This document shows, in pieces, positions 30,109-39,200 of a DNA stretch of 39,560 nt. A program made the translations under genes and the position numbers. The notes under the pieces are model-generated. The model saw only the letters and a list, made by a program, of their open reading frames with translations, was not told the DNA's origin and did no database searches. The stretch covers positions 1 through 39,560 of the forward strand of contig JACOWB010000009.1 of the NCBI GenBank assembly GCA_016177025.1, given 5' to 3'. Each line of letters begins with the position of its first letter. Position 1 is the stretch's first letter. The stretch comes from Candidatus Aenigmatarchaeota archaeon. Lineage in GTDB: Archaea > Aenigmatarchaeota > Aenigmatarchaeia > CG10238-14 > SCSR01.

Positions 30109-30372
30109 ATGTATTTGAAAAATGCGGCACGAAAGGAAATTGAAAGGATAGACAAGATAATGGAGAACTTGGAGCTTATTGATGGGGAGAAAACAGATTC
30201 ATTGGTCAAGGTGATGAATTCGTATCATGAAGATTTGAAATCATTTTTCGGGAAGAAGCAGTACCTGCAGGCACTGGAAACTGCTTTTATTGTGTGGGCG
30301 TATGTCGATGCCGGACTGCATCTGAAAGTGTTTAGAGTGCCGGATTCTATAAAAAATATGTTCACGGTGTAG
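30109..30372 (+). CDS. DUF357 family protein
   Basis: 87 residues from ATG 30109 (MYLKNAARKEIERIDKIMENLELIDGE); the track's extra three residues overlap the transporter stop. The body is two long helices with NSYHEDLKSFFGKKQYLQALETAFIVWAYVDAGLHLKVFRVP. This fits the DUF357 pattern of archaeal helical-hairpin proteins with the 'AY.D.G..lglf.v' end ('WAYVDAGLHLKVFRV'). Function is unknown. It is likely co-transcribed with the EamA gene; the SMC gene starts about 70 bases downstream with its own TATA-like element. Confidence 0.8.
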   Translation: MYLKNAARKEIERIDKIMENLELIDGEKTDSLVKVMNSYHEDLKSFFGKKQYLQALETAFIVWAYVDAGLHLKVFRVPDSIKNMFTV

Positions 30373-30455
30373 AATCGCCAAAGTTCTAATAAAAGAAATT
30401 CAAATATTATTAGAGGTCTGATTCGATCACAAACACACTTATCACAAAGCTGTCT

Positions 30456-32933
30456 ATGCAGGGATTCAAGAGTTTCAACAGACGTGTCTCCATACCTTTT
30501 CTTCCTGGCGTCAACGCGATAGCAGGCCCTAATGGTTCTGGAAAGTCTAATATATTGGATGCGGTCGCATTTGTTTTAGGGAGAACGTCGGCGAAGTCTT
30601 TGCGCGCTGACAGATTGCATGAGTTGATTTATCATGGTGGTGGTTCAAAATCTCGTGCCGACTTTGCATCAGTTGTATTGACTTTCGACAATTCCAAAAA
30701 AATGTTCCAGGTCGAAAGTGACGAGCTGTCTATAGTCAGAAAAGTAAATCAGAAGGGTGTGACTGTTTACAAAATGAATGATAGGACGGTTACACGAGAC
30801 AAAATAATTCAGACATTGAACGCTGCTAGAATACGTCCGGATGGACATAACATAATTTTGCAGGGTGATGTGACAGAGATTATTGAAATGAATCCCGTGG
30901 AAAGAAGGGGTATCATTGATGAGATATCGGGCATCGCAGAATACAACGACAAGAAGGAAAAATCTCAGAAGGATCTGGATGCCGTTGACCAGAAACTGAA
31001 GGAGGCCGAAATAATAATCAGCCAGCGATATGATATTTTCAAGAAATTGGAAGAGGAAAGGAATGTCGCAATTAAATACCAGAATTTACAACAGCAATTG
31101 AAGACATTGAAAGGATCGCTTGCAAACAAGAAAGTGCAGACATTCCAGGAACAGTTGGACAAGTTTGAGGAGACTCTTGCCGGAAAAACAGAATCGAATG
31201 AAAAACTAACGAAGGAACTTGAAGGGACTGAAAATGAATTAGAGGGTAAAGAAAAGGGTATAAGGGAAGTTGCAGATAAACTGATAGACCTCTCCAAAAG
31301 AGTTGAAATTGAAAAGGAAATATCGGAGCTTCGTTCGCAGATACTTATTAAGAAGGACAAGCTTGATTCCGACATGCGGGAAATCGAAAGATTGAATGAC
31401 TTGATCGAAAAATTGCAAGCATTTGAATCGAGAAAAACGGAATTGTCCGGAGAAATGCCTAGAGCTGTACGAAGCATTCTAGCATTGAATTTGCGAGGTG
31501 TCCATGGTACGATATCCAATCTTGTTTCAGTCCCAGAAAAGTATCAGATAGCAATCGAAGTCGCCGCGGGTCCGCATTTTAATGACATAGTCGTGGATGA
31601 CGACAATGTCGCATCGTATTGCATCGAATATCTGCGAAGGGAAAGAATTGGGAGAGCCACATTCGTGCCGCTGAACAAAATCAAACCTATATTCTTCAGA
31701 GAAACCGAACTGATAGGAAAGCATGGTGTGATAGGAGTTGCCAGCAAACTGATCAAATACGATACAAAGTTCATGTCTGCAGTAGAATTCGCCTTTGGAA
31801 ATACGCTTGTGGTGGACAAGTTGGATTCTGCGCGCGCGATAGGAGTTGGAAGAGCGAGAATGGTCACTCTTGATGGCGACCTCATTGAAAGGAGCGGCGC
31901 GATGATTGGAGGGCACTATATCAAATCACATGGAAAATTTGTTGAAGCGTCCACCAAGCAGGAGATTGATAGTTATCTGGATCTGAGAAGGAGACTGCAG
32001 GAAGAAACCGAGTTTTTGAAAGAGAACGTGGATGACCTGGAGAAAAAACTTAAGAAAATAGCCGTATCTGAAGGGACAAGAGAATTCATAGATCTGGAAA
32101 AATTGAGAATAGGTTCTGAACAGGAGATAGACAAGCTGAGGGAACGAAGAAAGAAACTCAACGAGAGAAGGTTAAATCTTGAAATAGAAATAAACAGGGC
32201 TAACATAGACAAGGCGAGGTTGGAAACAGAATTGCAAAACGCCAAGGTAGAATTGGAACAATATGGACAAATCGCTTTTGTAGATGAAAAAATACACATT
32301 CTAGAAAATTTCATAATTAAAAATGAAAAGGAACTTGCATCAATTGGGTTGGTCAACCTGAAAGCCATAGGCGAGTTTGAAAAGTTCAAAAATGAATTCG
32401 AAGGGTACAAGGAAAAATACGAAAAGATTCTTGAAGAAAAGAAAGCTGTCCTTGACATGATCATGAAAATCGAGGAAAAAAGGAAGGACGTTTTCTTCGG
32501 GACATTAAACGAAATCAAGCAGGAATTCAACAACATCTTTGTTAAGATGCTGAATGGGACTGCAAGCTTGGAGCTGGAAGACCAAAACAATCTGGAAAGC
32601 GGATTGATTATTAAGGCGAGTCCAAAAGGAAAAACTTTGCTTAATCTTGATGCGATGTCCGGCGGTGAAAAGTCGCTTACAGCGTTGGCTTTCATTTTCG
32701 CTATACAAACGTACAAGCCAGCGCCATTTTATATTTTGGATGAGGTCGACGCGGCACTTGATAAAGCCAACAGCAAAATTGTTGCCGACATGATTAAAGA
32801 ATTTTCGAAAAATGCACAATTCATCATGATCACGCACAATGACACAACAATCAAGGCTGCCGACCAAGTATACGGATGCAGCATGATAGACGGGGAAAGC
32901 AAGATAATGGCACTTGAACTGCCCAAGCAATGA
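30456..32933 (+). CDS. smc: SMC chromosome-organising ATPase with shortened arms
   Basis: Condensin ATPase that loops and compacts DNA with ScpA and ScpB. From ATG 30456 it has 825 residues, against about 1,150-1,200 in most prokaryotic SMCs. Walker A GPNGSGKSN is at ~24-32. The first coiled coil runs only ~165-345. The hinge (GVHGTISNLVSVPEKY to MIGGHY) is complete at ~347-490. The second coil is ~505-690. The C-lobe has signature LDAMSGGEKSLTALAF (~731) and Walker B FYILDEVDAALDKANS (~758). Heads and hinge are full; the arms are roughly half length. In-frame codons before the ATG read ITKLS, which is normal SMC N-terminal sequence, but without a standard start codon; a start at ATC 30441 would restore it. 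ScpA follows after 4 bases. Confidence 0.93.
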   Translation: MQGFKSFNRRVSIPFLPGVNAIAGPNGSGKSNILDAVAFVLGRTSAKSLRADRLHELIYHGGGSKSRADFASVVLTFDNSKKMFQVESDELSIVRKVNQKGVTVYKMNDRTVTRDKIIQTLNAARIRPDGHNIILQGDVTEIIEMNPVERRGIIDEISGIAEYNDKKEKSQKDLDAVDQKLKEAEIIISQRYDIFKKLEEERNVAIKYQNLQQQLKTLKGSLANKKVQTFQEQLDKFEETLAGKTESNEKLTKELEGTENELEGKEKGIREVADKLIDLSKRVEIEKEISELRSQILIKKDKLDSDMREIERLNDLIEKLQAFESRKTELSGEMPRAVRSILALNLRGVHGTISNLVSVPEKYQIAIEVAAGPHFNDIVVDDDNVASYCIEYLRRERIGRATFVPLNKIKPIFFRETELIGKHGVIGVASKLIKYDTKFMSAVEFAFGNTLVVDKLDSARAIGVGRARMVTLDGDLIERSGAMIGGHYIKSHGKFVEASTKQEIDSYLDLRRRLQEETEFLKENVDDLEKKLKKIAVSEGTREFIDLEKLRIGSEQEIDKLRERRKKLNERRLNLEIEINRANIDKARLETELQNAKVELEQYGQIAFVDEKIHILENFIIKNEKELASIGLVNLKAIGEFEKFKNEFEGYKEKYEKILEEKKAVLDMIMKIEEKRKDVFFGTLNEIKQEFNNIFVKMLNGTASLELEDQNNLESGLIIKASPKGKTLLNLDAMSGGEKSLTALAFIFAIQTYKPAPFYILDEVDAALDKANSKIVADMIKEFSKNAQFIMITHNDTTIKAADQVYGCSMIDGESKIMALELPKQ

Positions 32934-32937
32934 TTTT

Positions 32938-33651
32938 ATGAAAGGACAAATTCAAAAATCAGAAGAAGAGAATATTTTGAAAACAATTATCGAGAAGGAA
33001 AGCTGGGAAGACGTAATCTATTACATTGTAAGTCTGGAGCAACTGAATCCGTGGGATGTTAACCTCGTCAAACTGACGGAAAGTTTTATTAAATTCATCA
33101 AGAACATAGAAGACCTGGATTTCAGGATACCAGCAAAGGTTGTTTTCGTTGCAACGATATTATTGAGGTTGAAGGCGGATTATCTTTCCATATTTGAAGA
33201 AGAGGAAGACTCTGTTGAAGAAATGCTAAAGGAAGACAAGCCATTCGCCGAACTGGGAATAGACCCTAATCTTGTGCAACTTGGATATCCTATGCGAAGA
33301 GCACCAAAGCGTCAAGTCACACTAGAAGAATTGATTGTTGCGTTAAGGAAAGCTTTGGCTGTGAGGGAAAGAAAAGAGGAACGGGTGAAGGTTGCGAGAA
33401 GGCAGTTGGATGTTGTATCTGTTGCAGAAGAGGATATGACTATCAAGACAGAAAAAATGCTGAAAGAGATTGAAGAATTGATGCAGAAGCTTCACAGGGA
33501 TAAAATTGAATTCACGCAAATTGTAAAAGAATGGAAGAAAGATAAAGTCATAGAAAAATTTGTTCCATTATTGCATTTGGAAACTGATGGAAAACTTGTT
33601 GGGGAACAGGAAGATTTCTTCAAGGAAATAATGATAAGGAAGAAAAGTTGA
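32938..33651 (+). CDS. scpA: Segregation and condensation protein ScpA (kleisin)
   Basis: Kleisin that bridges the SMC heads. The track start (32914) overlaps smc; ATG 32938 (MKGQIQKSEEENILKTIIEK) gives 237 residues. The N-terminal region has the family pattern 'W.D.i.yiv...ldPWdvDl..l...f': VIYYIVSLEQLNPWDVNLVKLTESFI, then LRLKADYLS. The middle is Glu-rich and flexible. The C-terminal winged-helix part (FTQIVKEWKKDKVIEKFVPLLHLETDGKLVGEQEDFFKEI) ends with the typical 'vI.tFlalLeL...g.v...Q...F.ei' pattern that binds the SMC head. It follows smc by 4 bases and is surely translated with it. Confidence 0.92.
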   Translation: MKGQIQKSEEENILKTIIEKESWEDVIYYIVSLEQLNPWDVNLVKLTESFIKFIKNIEDLDFRIPAKVVFVATILLRLKADYLSIFEEEEDSVEEMLKEDKPFAELGIDPNLVQLGYPMRRAPKRQVTLEELIVALRKALAVRERKEERVKVARRQLDVVSVAEEDMTIKTEKMLKEIEELMQKLHRDKIEFTQIVKEWKKDKVIEKFVPLLHLETDGKLVGEQEDFFKEIMIRKKS

Positions 33652-33675
33652 TTTTGTTAAATTCTGTACTGAAAA

Positions 33676-33684
33676 GTTTATATG
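33676..33684 (+). promoter_or_regulatory. TATA box of the Cas2-like gene
   Basis: GTTTATATG is a TATA-like element about 36 bases before the Cas2-like ATG and 2 bases before the palindrome at 33686, giving this gene its own promoter inside the smc-scp cluster. Confidence 0.5.
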
Positions 33685-33685
33685 T

Positions 33686-33703
33686 ATGTAACACGTGTTA
33701 CAT
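33686..33703. promoter_or_regulatory. Perfect 18-bp palindrome, operator candidate (copy 2)
   Basis: ATGTAACACGTGTTACAT is self-complementary and sits between the TATA box and the predicted transcription start, a repressor position. It differs from the palindrome at 4556-4573 only at one symmetric base pair (C/G for G/C). Confidence 0.65.
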
Positions 33704-33719
33704 AGCAGGGTGATTCAGA

Positions 33720-33929
33720 ATGAAGGAGTTCATCTTAACATTCGACTTACCAAGAGAAATGGGAACTGTTAAAGTCAGAACTTGGAGGGAATTGCAGAAG
33801 ATTGACGCGAGGATGATACAATTTTCAATGTGGAAATCTGCAAGACTGGATGAACTGATGAAAATAGCCATCGGGATCAAAAAATCTGGTGGGACTGCAA
33901 AAATACTGGAAGAAAGATTTGTCTTCTGA
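33720..33929 (+). CDS. Cas2/PaaX-C-like ferredoxin-fold small protein
   Basis: 69 residues. The order is strand (EFILTFDLP), helix (MGTVKVRTWRELQKIDA), strand (RMIQFSMWKS), helix (RLDELMKIAIGIKKSG), strand (GTAKILEERFVF). This is the layout of Cas2, VapD and the C-terminal domain of PaaX. The first strand ends in the family's FD-(I/L)-P, with the Asp that binds metal in nuclease-active Cas2; the next strand 'QFSMWKS' matches 'Q.SVw.s'. It is short for Cas2 (~85-95), and there is no CRISPR array or cas1 here. It lies between scpA and scpB with its own TATA box and palindrome. Function is unknown; a toxin-like nuclease or a DNA-bound accessory to the SMC complex are both possible. Confidence 0.6.
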   Translation: MKEFILTFDLPREMGTVKVRTWRELQKIDARMIQFSMWKSARLDELMKIAIGIKKSGGTAKILEERFVF

Positions 33930-33960
33930 AAATTAATATCAGCGAAACAAAATTAATTAC

Positions 33961-34461
33961 ATGAACAAGAAAGCTCTTGTTGAATCAGCTCTGTTTGTTT
34001 CTGACAAACCTATCAGCTTAGCCAAGCTTTCTGAAATCACTGGCTTGCCGCTAGAAGAGCTGGGACCTGTAATCGAGAAAATAAAGCAGGAGCATTCCAA
34101 AGAGGAGAAAGGTATGGATTTGGTTGAGATTCCTGAAGGTTATGAATTCCGAATAAAGCCGCAGTATCGAGACAAGATTGCAAAACTCGCCCCGTTATCG
34201 GACTTGACAGAAGGCATGCTGCGGACACTTGCGTTGACTGTTGCGATAAAACCGCCGGTGAAGCAATCCGCAATTGTAAGATATCAGGGGAACAAAGCAT
34301 ACGGATATATCGAACAATTGGAAAGGAAGGGATTGGTTAAGACGGAAAAATTCTCGCGGACGAAAGTTGTAAAGCTCACGGACGAATTCGAGAAATATTT
34401 CGGCAAAAGCGTGGACGAACTGAAGAAATTATTGGAAGGGACTAAACAGACAGGCTCCTGA
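33961..34461 (+). CDS. scpB: Segregation and condensation protein ScpB
   Basis: Winged-helix protein that dimerises and binds the ScpA linker. 166 residues. Tandem winged helices: MNKKALVESALFVSDKPISLAKLSEITGLP (the family's 'ieAlLF.s.epls...la...g') and a second from SDLTEGMLRTLALTVAIKPPVKQSAIVRYQGNKAYGYIEQLERKGLV. The C-terminal KVVKLTDEFEKYFG is standard. It completes the SMC complex genes with smc and scpA but is separated from scpA by the Cas2-like gene. Its final 20 bases overlap the convergent KaiC-like gene. Confidence 0.92.
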   Translation: MNKKALVESALFVSDKPISLAKLSEITGLPLEELGPVIEKIKQEHSKEEKGMDLVEIPEGYEFRIKPQYRDKIAKLAPLSDLTEGMLRTLALTVAIKPPVKQSAIVRYQGNKAYGYIEQLERKGLVKTEKFSRTKVVKLTDEFEKYFGKSVDELKKLLEGTKQTGS

Positions 34462-35131
34462 CCATCAATCCATTCTCTGTTATTTCAAAGGGGTATATCT
34501 TCTTCCCGTGATCCGTTCTTCTCATCTTAAGTATCTGCAAATTTCTCGAAGCGCCGCCGACGGTCATGTAATTCAACAGTATCACAGAATCTGCCACGAA
34601 CTCCTCGAATCCGAATTTGCTTATCTCATCCTTCGCGCTTCTGGGAACCTCGGATATGATCATGCTCGTCACGCCAAGCGATTTCAATGTGTTCAGCATG
34701 TCGAAAGCCTTCGACCTCAGCTGGAACGACTCCTCGGGCCTCTCCTTCCACCCCATCGTCGCTATCGTCAGGCTGTCCAAAGCAAACCTCGTCGCGTTTG
34801 TCTTCTTCACGCTCTCGACTATCCTGGTCGTCACTGACGATATGTCGCTCGCAATCATGCTCTCCAATCTGAATCTCCCCGCTGCGGCGTACTTTGAAAA
34901 GTCCCACCCGAATCTTGCGACGTCACGAAGAATGTCATCAGGCCTCTGCTCAAGCGTGACATAAACGCCATTCTCCCCTTTCTGAAGGCCGTTCCATATG
35001 TACTGCATTCCTAGTATCGTCTTCCCTGTACCGGCATTGCCGGCAACCAAATTAATCGAACCTTTCACCAGCCCGCCTTCAATCAGCTTGTCAAATCCTG
35101 GAACTCCAGTCTCCACTCTTTCTTCAGGCAT
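34442..35131 (-). CDS. KaiC-like single-domain RecA-fold ATPase
   Basis: 229 residues. Start MPEERVETGVPGFDKLIEGGLVKGSINLVAGNAGTGKTILGMQYIW shows the family's 'tGipgLD.ll.GGi..G....v.G.pGtGKT' with Walker A at about 31-39. Acids follow in VYVTLEQRPDDI (about 57-68), Walker B region ATRFALDSLTIATM and a late block ILKMRRTDHGKKIYPFEITENGL. Archaeal single-domain KaiC-like proteins serve varied signalling roles; ArlH of the archaellum is a relative, but there are no archaellum genes beside it. The promoter is on the far side of the spacer 35132-35214. The tail overlaps scpB by 20 bases. Confidence 0.88.
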   Translation of the reverse strand: MPEERVETGVPGFDKLIEGGLVKGSINLVAGNAGTGKTILGMQYIWNGLQKGENGVYVTLEQRPDDILRDVARFGWDFSKYAAAGRFRLESMIASDISSVTTRIVESVKKTNATRFALDSLTIATMGWKERPEESFQLRSKAFDMLNTLKSLGVTSMIISEVPRSAKDEISKFGFEEFVADSVILLNYMTVGGASRNLQILKMRRTDHGKKIYPFEITENGLMVRSLSV

Positions 35132-35214
35132 AAATAGAACTTGGTGAAAGTTTCAGATAAAGTTTAATGTTAATCAATGCTGCTACAAAACTGCAATCAA
35201 CCATCTTTGAGGAT

Positions 35215-36279
35215 TTACCCCCGCTTGTAAGAAAATCTGAAGTTGCCAAGACCAACTTTCCTTTTATAGAGGACATATACCACTACAGCCACCGCGGCTA
35301 TGCCTATGATAATATAGATGTAAATCAATGATGGTGCTTCAGGCGCTGCTATAACGGCCTCCGAAACAGCGACAGTATTAGACTCCAAGACGTCTAGCTT
35401 TTTGTTCACCTGGTACGACAAGTCCTTTGTCTCGTCCTTCTTCACTTCCGAAAATTCCCACTGGACAATAGGATCCGCCTGCAGAACTTTCGGTTGTTCG
35501 CCTAAAAATATGACTTCCGATATGCTTGCCGCAACGCTTTTCGGAATAACTTCGACTATGTTCACATTTTTCAAATCCTTGTCGGGTTTGATCATAAGAC
35601 TAACTCTGGAGACATGTGACGTCTGTCCTGTTGTCTTTTCCTTGACTTCGAACACTTCAAGCGTAGCTCTGACTGACACGGGTGCCGACGAACCGCTTGA
35701 AACAGATTGTTTTATTCCAGAAAGAACCTGTTGCGCCTGCGCTTCGGTAGCGGACGTCAGAACCTTTTCGATGATGTTTTTTACAATCGGGACTTGTGTC
35801 GGTGTTGAAGTTTCAGCCACTCCTGTTTTTGTCACTTCAACATTCTCGGGCTTGATTTCTGTTACACCCAAATCCGATGGTCTGATTGACCTGATGATTT
35901 CCTGCACTGTTGTGATCTTTGTCACAGTTTCCTTTACCGGTGTCACAGGTATCGGCGTGGGCGCAGGTTCGGGTGTGGGCGTTGTAGTGGTCGTGTCACT
36001 GGACGGGGTGGTGGTTGTGCTTGTTCCAGAAGACGATGGTGTTGTAGTTGATGGCGCAGAGCTTGCGCATACACCAGAATTACAAAAACCTCCAGTACAT
36101 TCGTTCGCAGCCGAGCATGATGCACCATCGGACTTTAAGGCGCTTGTCGAGCCTATAGTCCCTCCTGTGTCCCCAGAAGAAATTGTTATCGAGGATTCAC
36201 CTTGCGGCGCCGCTATGACTATCGGAACCAATAAAATGAATACTGCCAAAAATGCTGTATGAATTTTGTAATCATTCAC
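35215..36279 (-). CDS. Secreted Ser/Thr/Pro-rich protein with C-terminal membrane anchor
   Basis: The track start is GTG 36309; the GTG at 36279 with GGGGGT 9-14 bases upstream is preferred, giving 354 residues (VNDYKIHTAFLAVFILLVPIVIAAP, a signal peptide). A small Cys module CSAANECTGGFCNSGVC follows, then a Ser/Thr/Pro linker (~50 residues), a helical region, a beta-rich domain (VSVRATLEVFEVKEKTTGQTSHVSRVSLMIKP) with DLKNVNIVEVIPKSVAASISEV, and a C-terminal membrane helix (IYIYIIIGIAAVAVVVYVLY) with a basic cytoplasmic tail. The linker is a likely O-glycosylation region. It directly follows the giant surface-repeat gene, which has no visible anchor at its C-terminus, so this protein could tether it. 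Confidence 0.8.
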   Translation of the reverse strand: MNDYKIHTAFLAVFILLVPIVIAAPQGESSITISSGDTGGTIGSTSALKSDGASCSAANECTGGFCNSGVCASSAPSTTTPSSSGTSTTTTPSSDTTTTTPTPEPAPTPIPVTPVKETVTKITTVQEIIRSIRPSDLGVTEIKPENVEVTKTGVAETSTPTQVPIVKNIIEKVLTSATEAQAQQVLSGIKQSVSSGSSAPVSVRATLEVFEVKEKTTGQTSHVSRVSLMIKPDKDLKNVNIVEVIPKSVAASISEVIFLGEQPKVLQADPIVQWEFSEVKKDETKDLSYQVNKKLDVLESNTVAVSEAVIAAPEAPSLIYIYIIIGIAAVAVVVYVLYKRKVGLGNFRFSYKRG

Positions 36280-36292
36280 TTCTTTACCCCCG

Positions 36293-39200
36293 TTAACTTG
36301 GGTTACCACCTGTCAGAGCTACGCTCCACGAGCCGAATGTGAATGTTGTGGAATATGTTCCTGGTAGTGTAGCTGCCGGTATCTTGACGTATACAGTGAC
36401 TGTACCGTTGATTGGAACCGATGTCGAATGCAAATCTCGCAACGGGTATATGGTATCGGTCGTGTTGTAATCGTGCGACACATAGTATGTTGCCGCTGTG
36501 CCATTAGATATCGTGTAATTCATAATCGTATTCCCTGTGGTGATTATGCTGGATGATGTGCTACATGAAGTGCATGTCCAGTTAGCCACCTTCACAGCTG
36601 TTGCATTAACGTCTGTTGCATTGCTCGTTGAGCTACCAAGTGTGATGTTGAAAGTGAACGACCATCCGTTTGCGTAAGTACCATCGGCTATTCCGCTTGT
36701 GTCCGATGTGTTCAATGTCGCCGTAACTCCCGCTAGCGTATCAACGCCGACATATGTTATGCTTCTAGTCGCATTATTCAGCGCCCTGTCCTGAGCTGTT
36801 ACAATGATTGTATTATTTGCAGAATCTGTCAATAAAGCGAGCGTCGAAGTGCATGTTACATTATAGGCGCTAATGATTGTGCAGTCATTGTCCCTATTGA
36901 ATCCCGAATTGTTAACAAATATGGAATCGAACTTGACTCCGCTGTTTCCGGACACGCTGCTGTTATCATAGACTATGAATGTGAATGCCGGCGTGGTTGT
37001 TGTGACATTGCTTGTGTTGGTTGGTGCAACTATTGTTATCGTCGGCACCGTATTGTCGCTAAAGAATTCCAATGAGTTTGCCGAGATTAATGACAGTTGC
37101 GTGGTGAAATTAATATTCTGTCCTGTTTTGCTGTTCCATGTTTTGTACACGCCTGTGCCATCTTCAACATAAGCGTCTACTGTGCCGCTAACGTTCGATT
37201 GATTCAAAGCCCAATAAATGAAACCGTCGGCTGATGTATTGGTATCGCCCGATATGCTGGCGCCGTTTCGTGTCCCAGTAGTGTTGCCATCTGTTGCTTT
37301 AAACGTGCCTGAAGGCGACCCTCCGTCAACGACTACTGCTCTCAAACCGGTTATCGTGCCCCCGTCACTGTTCTGTAAAGTGACCTTCACCGAGAATGGC
37401 AGTCCTATGCTCAAGCTGGCTTGCGAAGCCGAATTCACAGGCGTGTTATTTCTTGTCAAGTTAATATACCCGTCTCTTGAGAATGTCAGATTCGCAGAAC
37501 CTTCCAGTGATGAGTTTGTTGCGTTCAAATAATAGATATTGCTCGTCGAGGAATTCCTGAAGAAGTCCTTATTCTCAGCACCCGGCGTGCCGTTTAGAGT
37601 CATACGTAACCCCGTACCCATATTACCTGTTCCGTTGACCTCGTCCGTCATGTTAACAATAAGGCTGTACTTGAGGGCTGTCGTTGTCGCATTAAATGTG
37701 ACATTTATCGGCACAGTGCCTGACGTGGGTGTAACGCTCGTGTTGCTTGCGTTGACATATCCCGGACCGAACACTGTTATTGTGACTGATGATGTACGTG
37801 GCACTGGGATATAGCCTATACTGTTCCTGTACCTTGAAGTGTTGCCTGCGAGCTCAACGCCTCCGTATGATGGCAAGTTGAGACTGCCATTTATGTTCAA
37901 GCATGTAGAGTTCGTCTCTGTGCAGAGGCTAATCACTCTCACCGTGAATGGCAATGCCGACGCATTCACACCTGTTGTCGAGTTGGGAGTTGTGTTGAAT
38001 GCCACTGTCGCATTCCTTGATGACGCGTCTGGTATGAACCACGTGCTTGTGTTGACATAACCTCGGGCGAATGCCGTGATGCTGGTGTTAGTGCCGTTAG
38101 GCGCTGCAATGAAAGCCCTGCCTCCGAAACCTGCCGAATAATTGGTTATGATGCCTGACGCAGCTGCCCCTCCGGACCCGTCCCAATCGGTAGAGCCGTT
38201 GATGTTAAAGCATGTTGCATTCAACTCGTCGCACATTATGTCAACCCTTACCGTATATGCCAAGCTGACATTAGCCAGCGCCTGCAATGAGGTGTTGATC
38301 GGTGTCATCGTTATCCCACTTGAATTCGTGCTGTTGTCTATCCAACCTCTCTTGGACATGTTGACATATGCAAAACCCGAGTCCAAGATAGAGTTGTTCA
38401 AGCTAAAGTTAACTGCGGAAGCTTGAAAGTCATTAGCCAGTTCGTCCTGGGTAGCGACTTTGAGATTGAATGGCATCTGTATTGTCAGTGTCGACTGGTT
38501 GGTGGCGTTTATCGGCTGATCGACGCTGCTTGTATTGATGAAGCCTGGCCTGGCCACCGTAACGTTTACATAGCCTGGCAATCTACCAGTCTGGTTCGAA
38601 AAGTAAAACACATTGGAAGAGTTTACATCTGTAGTTCTAGCTATGCCATTTTGCGATATGTTCAACGCTATAGTGACTGTGTTGTTTTCGGCCGTGAAAA
38701 ATCTAGCAGAGCTCAGTTCATCCGTGACAGTAACCTTGGTGATATAGCGCAATCCGCTTGCCAACACATCCGCATTCACGTTGTTGGTTGAATTGAAGAG
38801 AAGCAATGTCTGTCGCGTGGCGTTGGGCGTGACTTCTACGCTGGAGTTGACAAAGCTCTGGTTACCTAGGTAGGCCGATATCACTATAGGAGCTGTGCCT
38901 GTGGCATTCACATAAGCCCAAGGACCGAAATAGTTGCTTTGGTTAAGCTGCCCAAAAACATCTATGCCAGCTTCTACGCCCCCGCCGTCCAATTGACCAA
39001 GCCTGTCGGTGGCATTTATAGTGAAGTTCCTCGCACCCAGTTCGTCATAGACTGCATAGACTCTGACTGTAAAGTTCAATCCATCAGTACGATTTGTCGT
39101 AGCCCCAGTTGCGCTTGTGCTATTAAAGACCACTGTGGTTTGGTTGGTCTGGTTGACCCTCACTGCTATGGAGCGGTTGACAAAACCGTCCTTGCTTGCG

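Noticed and set aside
31973-32716. 247-residue Ser/Phe-rich minus-strand ORF
   Set aside because: Complement of the Lys/Glu-rich coiled coil and C-lobe of SMC, which produces open antisense frames.
33720-33929. CRISPR-Cas system
   Set aside because: Only a Cas2-like fold is present; there is no repeat array, cas1 or effector gene anywhere in the window.
34442-35131. ArlH (archaellum) ATPase
   Set aside because: It is a general KaiC-like protein and no archaellum genes adjoin it; the pilus locus is 7 kb away on the other strand.
35402-36262. 286-residue plus-strand ORF
   Set aside because: Lies entirely opposite the secreted Ser/Thr-rich protein; its long Val/Gly runs are the complement of the Thr/Pro linker.
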